43,014 bases of DNA from CAZWLD01 sp964634685 (GTDB taxonomy: Bacteria; Bacillota_I; Bacilli_A; Acholeplasmatales; JAEDCM01): contig CAZWLD010000015.1 of the NCBI GenBank assembly GCA_964634685.1, positions 1-43,014 on the forward strand, given 5' to 3'. Shown in pieces: positions 40,454-43,014 of this stretch. Under the pieces are notes generated by a model. It saw only the letters and a list, made by a program, of their open reading frames with translations, did not search any database and had not been told where the DNA came from. The position numbers and the translations under genes are program-made. Position 1 is the first letter of the stretch. Each line of letters starts with the position of its first letter.

Positions 40454-41428
40454 CTATTTTAAATCCGTTGCTTTTTCTAAGAGATTATCTGGAATTGATA
40501 TTCCTGACTTCAAAACAAAGTCTGAATTATAGAATAAATTTAATTCCGATGATTCAAAAACACTAACTGGAATCTCGTTTATAGCTTTACCATTAATAAT
40601 GTCACAAACCATATTTCCTGTTTTTCTTCCTAATGCCGAATAGCTTACAGAATATCCCATGAAGCCGCCATCCTTGATTTCTGAATCGGCTGCACAATAG
40701 CATGGAACCTTAGCTTCAGCGCATTTTAAAGCTAATACTGACATTGCCGAAGCTACATTATTATCATCAGTAACAATTAAAGCATCAACCTTATTTGAAC
40801 CCGTTAATAAAGAATTTGAAACCTCAGTAATCTCAGCGGCATTAGATATCTGCTTGGCCCTTAATGTATAGCCATTAGCAATAGCATAAGCCGAAAGCTT
40901 TTCGAGATTAGAAATTGAATTAGCTTCACTTGCTGTATAAATATACCCAAGAGTTTTCACCTCATGATTAACCTCAGTTGCCAAATCAACAAGCTTTGCA
41001 ATGTCAATTGCATCAGAAGTACCTGTGATATTTCCTTCTGGTGCATCCATATTTTCGACAATTCCAGCCGCTACTGGATCAGATACAGCCGCAAATACAA
41101 CTGGAATATCCGTAAGCATCGATTTAGCTACTGCCGCTACTGGGGTGGCGATGGCAACACATACTTTTACATTCTTATTTGACTTGATTGATGAAATGTT
41201 TGCCGTAATAATATCAGGTGAGAAATTGCAATCATAATTTTTAATCTTAATATTCGGTAATTTTTCTTTAATCTCCTCCATAATAGAATTCTCAATTTCA
41301 TCAAGTGAAGTATGAGTTCCAAATTTTACAATCGCAATTGTATCCTCATTTCCTCCACATGCGGCTAATGATAACGAAGTAGCTACCAATGCAATAAATA
41401 AAATAAAATATTTAATAATTGTTTTCAT
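40454..41428 (-). CDS. trpX: TrpX-like ABC substrate-binding lipoprotein
   Basis: 324 aa. A signal peptide with lipobox LAAC (lipidated Cys near residue 21) is followed by an ABC_sub_bind (periplasmic-binding-like) domain with VFAAVSDPVAAGIV and GRKTGNMV segments. It is membrane-anchored outside the cell and presents tryptophan to the permease (inferred). ATG 41428 has a strong GGAGGAGG. The longer open frame upstream runs through the T-box terminator and is rejected. Confidence 0.92.
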   Translation of the reverse strand: MKTIIKYFILFIALVATSLSLAACGGNEDTIAIVKFGTHTSLDEIENSIMEEIKEKLPNIKIKNYDCNFSPDIITANISSIKSNKNVKVCVAIATPVAAVAKSMLTDIPVVFAAVSDPVAAGIVENMDAPEGNITGTSDAIDIAKLVDLATEVNHEVKTLGYIYTASEANSISNLEKLSAYAIANGYTLRAKQISNAAEITEVSNSLLTGSNKVDALIVTDDNNVASAMSVLALKCAEAKVPCYCAADSEIKDGGFMGYSVSYSALGRKTGNMVCDIINGKAINEIPVSVFESSELNLFYNSDFVLKSGISIPDNLLEKATDLK

Positions 41429-41488
41429 AATTTTTGACCTCCTCCAATAATATAAATTATGAAATGATGGATGTGGAGCCAAAAAAAC

Positions 41489-41733
41489 AAAAAAGCTTGC
41501 CCTAAAAAAGGACAAGCGATAATCACCTGTGGTACCACCTTAATTGCTTAAAAAATAAGCCACTTTGCCGGGATTCCATCAAATCCCTACTCTATAACGG
41601 GAGAACCCGTACCAAGCTACTAAGCTTCACCCAGTCCCTCTTTGGCCCACTTCCTAATCCGCTTAATGCAATGCTTCCACCTTCCACTGCTCTCTATTAA
41701 TGCGCTAATAGGCTAACTTCCAAATCAACGGTT
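41489..41733 (-). promoter_or_regulatory. Tryptophan T-box riboswitch
   Basis: The minus-strand leader has a Stem I with base TTTGG/CCAAA. Its specifier loop is AAGTTAG opposite AAGTGGG, and TGG (41649-41647, Trp codon) is in the specifier position. A distal helix GCAGTG/CATTGC has the GGTGGAA-type loop. The T-box core AAGGTGGTACCACAGG (about 41525-41540) is followed by a terminator hairpin GCTTGTCC/GGGCAAGC and T6 (41495-41517). Uncharged tRNA-Trp would stabilise the antiterminator and turn on the transporter. Confidence 0.92.
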
Positions 41734-41739
41734 TATTTT

Positions 41740-41768
41740 ATTATATTCAAATAAATATCATTCGTCAA
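41740..41768 (-). promoter_or_regulatory. SigA-type promoter of the T-box/trpXYZ transcript
   Basis: The minus strand reads TTGACG, a 17-bp spacer, then TATAAT. This places the transcript start near 41733, at the foot of the T-box Stem I. Confidence 0.8.
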
Positions 41769-41791
41769 TAGTATTTTTGTATAAATCAACG

Positions 41792-41843
41792 ATTGTGTCC
41801 TCTTTTTCAATATAAAATGATTTAATTGTGCCCTCTTTTTCAA
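41792..41843. repeat. Two direct repeats of 19 bp upstream of the T-box promoter
   Basis: ATTGTGTCCTCTTTTTCAA (41792-41810) and ATTGTGCCCTCTTTTTCAA (41825-41843) differ at one base and are spaced 33 bp. They lie 24 bp upstream of the -35. Their role is unknown. The rest of 41769-41878 shows nothing recognisable. Confidence 0.7.
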
Positions 41844-41878
41844 AAGCAATTTATCTTTTTATGCCTTAAAATGCAAAA

Positions 41879-41902
41879 AAGACCGCTCTTTTGAGCAATC
41901 TT
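41879..41902 (-). terminator. Terminator after the radical SAM region
   Basis: AAGATTGCTC / GAGCGGTCTT stem (two wobbles) with a 4-nt loop and a T6 tract on the minus strand, 11 bp past the end of the broken reading frame below. Confidence 0.75.
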
Positions 41903-41912
41903 ATATAATCTT

Positions 41913-42058
41913 TTATACAAATGCTATCTGTAATTTTTCCAAATTCAAATTGTCAATAAAAGTAATTCCTTCCATCACTAATTCATCTAAAATAAGTTTT
42001 TCTTTGCTATATAAAAACTTTTCATTCCAACTCCTTCTATAGCTAAAGCTTTATCCAT
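41913..42058 (-). pseudogene. Probable broken small gene downstream of the radical SAM gene
   Basis: Two overlapping minus-strand frames look coding but neither is whole. One starts at ATG 42058 (MDKALAIEGVGMK...) and stops after 23 codons at 41987. The other is open from 42050 to 41913 (RRSWNEKFLYSKEKLILDE, ending LEKLQIAFV) but has no start codon. A single frameshift would join them into about 48 residues. No family is recognised. They end just before a terminator and so belong to the radical SAM transcript. Confidence 0.35.
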
Positions 42059-42066
42059 CGCTTCTT

Positions 42067-42930
42067 TTACACTCTAACCTTATTAAACATATCTACAATA
42101 TTATTTTCTAAATCAAACCTCGTTTCGCTTGTGGAGGTTCTAGCAAACTTTCTTTCCACTAAATCGATATACATACTGGCTTCTCCATCATCACCCATAT
42201 ACATAGTTTCCCATTCCTTTTCACTTATTAGCTTTTTTATTTCTAATTGCTCTAGAGCTAAATTATCAAATGATATACACTTAAATTTAATTAATAATGA
42301 GGGCAATAAATCTTTCGTTTTTTTCATGTTTTTCTCTATTGATTCACTAAAGAAGGCTTTACCTCGACCAAACCTTTTATAGCCTAATATTAATATTTTT
42401 AAGTCTTTATTAGCTAGCTTATCATAATCAGTAAATATCCCATTAATAACATGGAAAACGGTATTTCTATTGACTAAAGCAAACCGAATTGTTTCCTCAT
42501 TTATTTCGTTTAAAGAGACTCCCAAGCCATATACTAGCTTATCTTTAATTAATTTAATTACTAGCTCTTTATTTTTTAATAAATGCTTTTCATTAATAGT
42601 TAAATTACAAATTATTCCTCTTTCCTTCATTCTCTCTAAAAAAGGGACTAAATCCTTATGTGATAAAGGATTACCTCCTCCAATAGCTAGCTCTACTCCC
42701 CTTTCTAAGGATGAAAAAAATTCGCTATTTAAATCCCCTTCCTTACCTAAAGTACTAGACATTTCATGACACATAGGACAATTTAGATCACAATAATTAG
42801 TAATCTTTACATCCATACTATCGGGGAAAGATGCAATAAGCTTATCATCCCTTGTATGCTTGGTTTTAGTGCCATCCTCATATAATCTAACTACATAATT
42901 TCCATTTAAATACCTTGCCAATAGTTTCAT
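42067..42930 (-). CDS. Radical SAM protein of unknown substrate
   Basis: 287 aa from ATG 42930. The cluster motif CxxxCxxC is CDLNCPMC in the usual radical SAM position near residue 50, followed by a glycine-rich GGGNPLSH (GGE-like SAM-binding motif). The family occurs on phages and mobile DNA as well as chromosomes, and its substrate is not known. No extra iron-sulfur SPASM domain is visible. The ribosome site is weak, and an upstream GTG at 42951 is an alternative start. A broken small frame and a terminator follow. Confidence 0.8.
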   Translation of the reverse strand: MKLLARYLNGNYVVRLYEDGTKTKHTRDDKLIASFPDSMDVKITNYCDLNCPMCHEMSSTLGKEGDLNSEFFSSLERGVELAIGGGNPLSHKDLVPFLERMKERGIICNLTINEKHLLKNKELVIKLIKDKLVYGLGVSLNEINEETIRFALVNRNTVFHVINGIFTDYDKLANKDLKILILGYKRFGRGKAFFSESIEKNMKKTKDLLPSLLIKFKCISFDNLALEQLEIKKLISEKEWETMYMGDDGEASMYIDLVERKFARTSTSETRFDLENNIVDMFNKVRV

Positions 42931-42951
42931 TAAACTAACATTTGGAGACAC

Positions 42952-43014
42952 TCATTATTAGCTGAGTGAGGAAAAATGTTACACCTCATTTCTGTTAATA
43001 TCGTTTTTCGTGGC
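42952..43014. other. Right-edge stretch, nothing recognised
   Basis: The last 63 bases contain no supported reading frame or clear promoter; they are probably upstream DNA of the radical SAM gene. Confidence 0.4.

Noticed and set aside
41792..41843. The 19-bp repeats as the same family as the repeats before the DUF4143 ATPase
   Set aside because: They share only GTG, a T tract and CAA; the middle (CCTC) differs and no ATPase gene is attached.
41987..42058. The 23-codon frame as a precursor peptide for the radical SAM protein
   Set aside because: No leader/core pattern, weak ribosome site, and the overlapping second frame looks like the continuation of a broken gene.

Overview
The window reads as the chromosome of a low-GC, spore-forming Firmicute, probably in or near the Erysipelotrichia. 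The evidence is A+T-rich codon use, strong GGAGG-type ribosome sites, Bacillus-like gene neighbourhoods (prfA-prmC-sua5-spoIIR, then rpiB-upp-atp, then a DUF1146 protein, spoIIQ and spoIIID), a tryptophan T-box, and three sporulation genes with SigF-like or SigE-like promoters. The species assignment is inference. Almost everything lies on the minus strand; I saw no rRNA, tRNA or CRISPR array.

Layout. 1-2410: edge of a ferredoxin-NADP reductase-like gene, an iron alcohol dehydrogenase and a divergent LysR regulator. 2409-8020: HAD phosphatase, a pgk / HTH-cupin regulator / tpiA operon, a small ComK-like protein, the sugar-ABC ATPase MsmX and a PucR-type regulator. 8074-11218: an alpha/beta hydrolase, a membrane-anchored Mur ligase and a divergent D-Ala-D-Ala ligase in one operon, downstream of a diguanylate cyclase. 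12635-14457: DegV, YigZ and SpoIIID. 14513-18696: an accessory cassette. 18688-27680: spoIIQ, a DUF1146 protein and the rpiB-upp-F1Fo ATP synthase operon, whose c subunit carries a Na+-type ion site. 27846-36347: a GNAT-like protein, spoIIR, a PrmC-Sua5 fusion, a LafB/CpoA-like glycolipid glycosyltransferase, prfA, dnaB, and a GdpP-ribosomal protein L9 fusion. 36445-42930: an HTH/GyrI-like regulator, a DUF4143 ATPase with repeats in its promoter, a TrpXYZ-like tryptophan ABC operon behind a Trp T-box, and a radical SAM protein.

The most interesting region is 14513-18696. A two-gene RloA/RloB (AbiL-type) defence cassette sits between spoIIQ and spoIIID, flanked by a perfect 59-bp direct repeat that copies the last codons and terminator of spoIIQ. 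A complete IS200/IS605 element (tnpA, tnpB and omega-RNA, 1946 bp) is inserted exactly where the rloA stop overlaps the rloB start. Removing 15294-17239 on paper recreates an rloA stop and an rloB ATG in the overlap GATGGCTAA. The element leaves RloA's protein sequence intact but removes RloB's start codon and separates it from its promoter. IS605 elements excise without a scar, and the TnpB guide would match the repaired rloA/rloB junction. The arrangement therefore looks like a reversible off-switch on a defence operon.

Other points of interest are the GdpP-L9 and PrmC-Sua5 fusions, a 92-bp out-of-phase overlap between atpZ and atpI, and the Mur ligase/Ddl/hydrolase operon, whose substrate is unknown.
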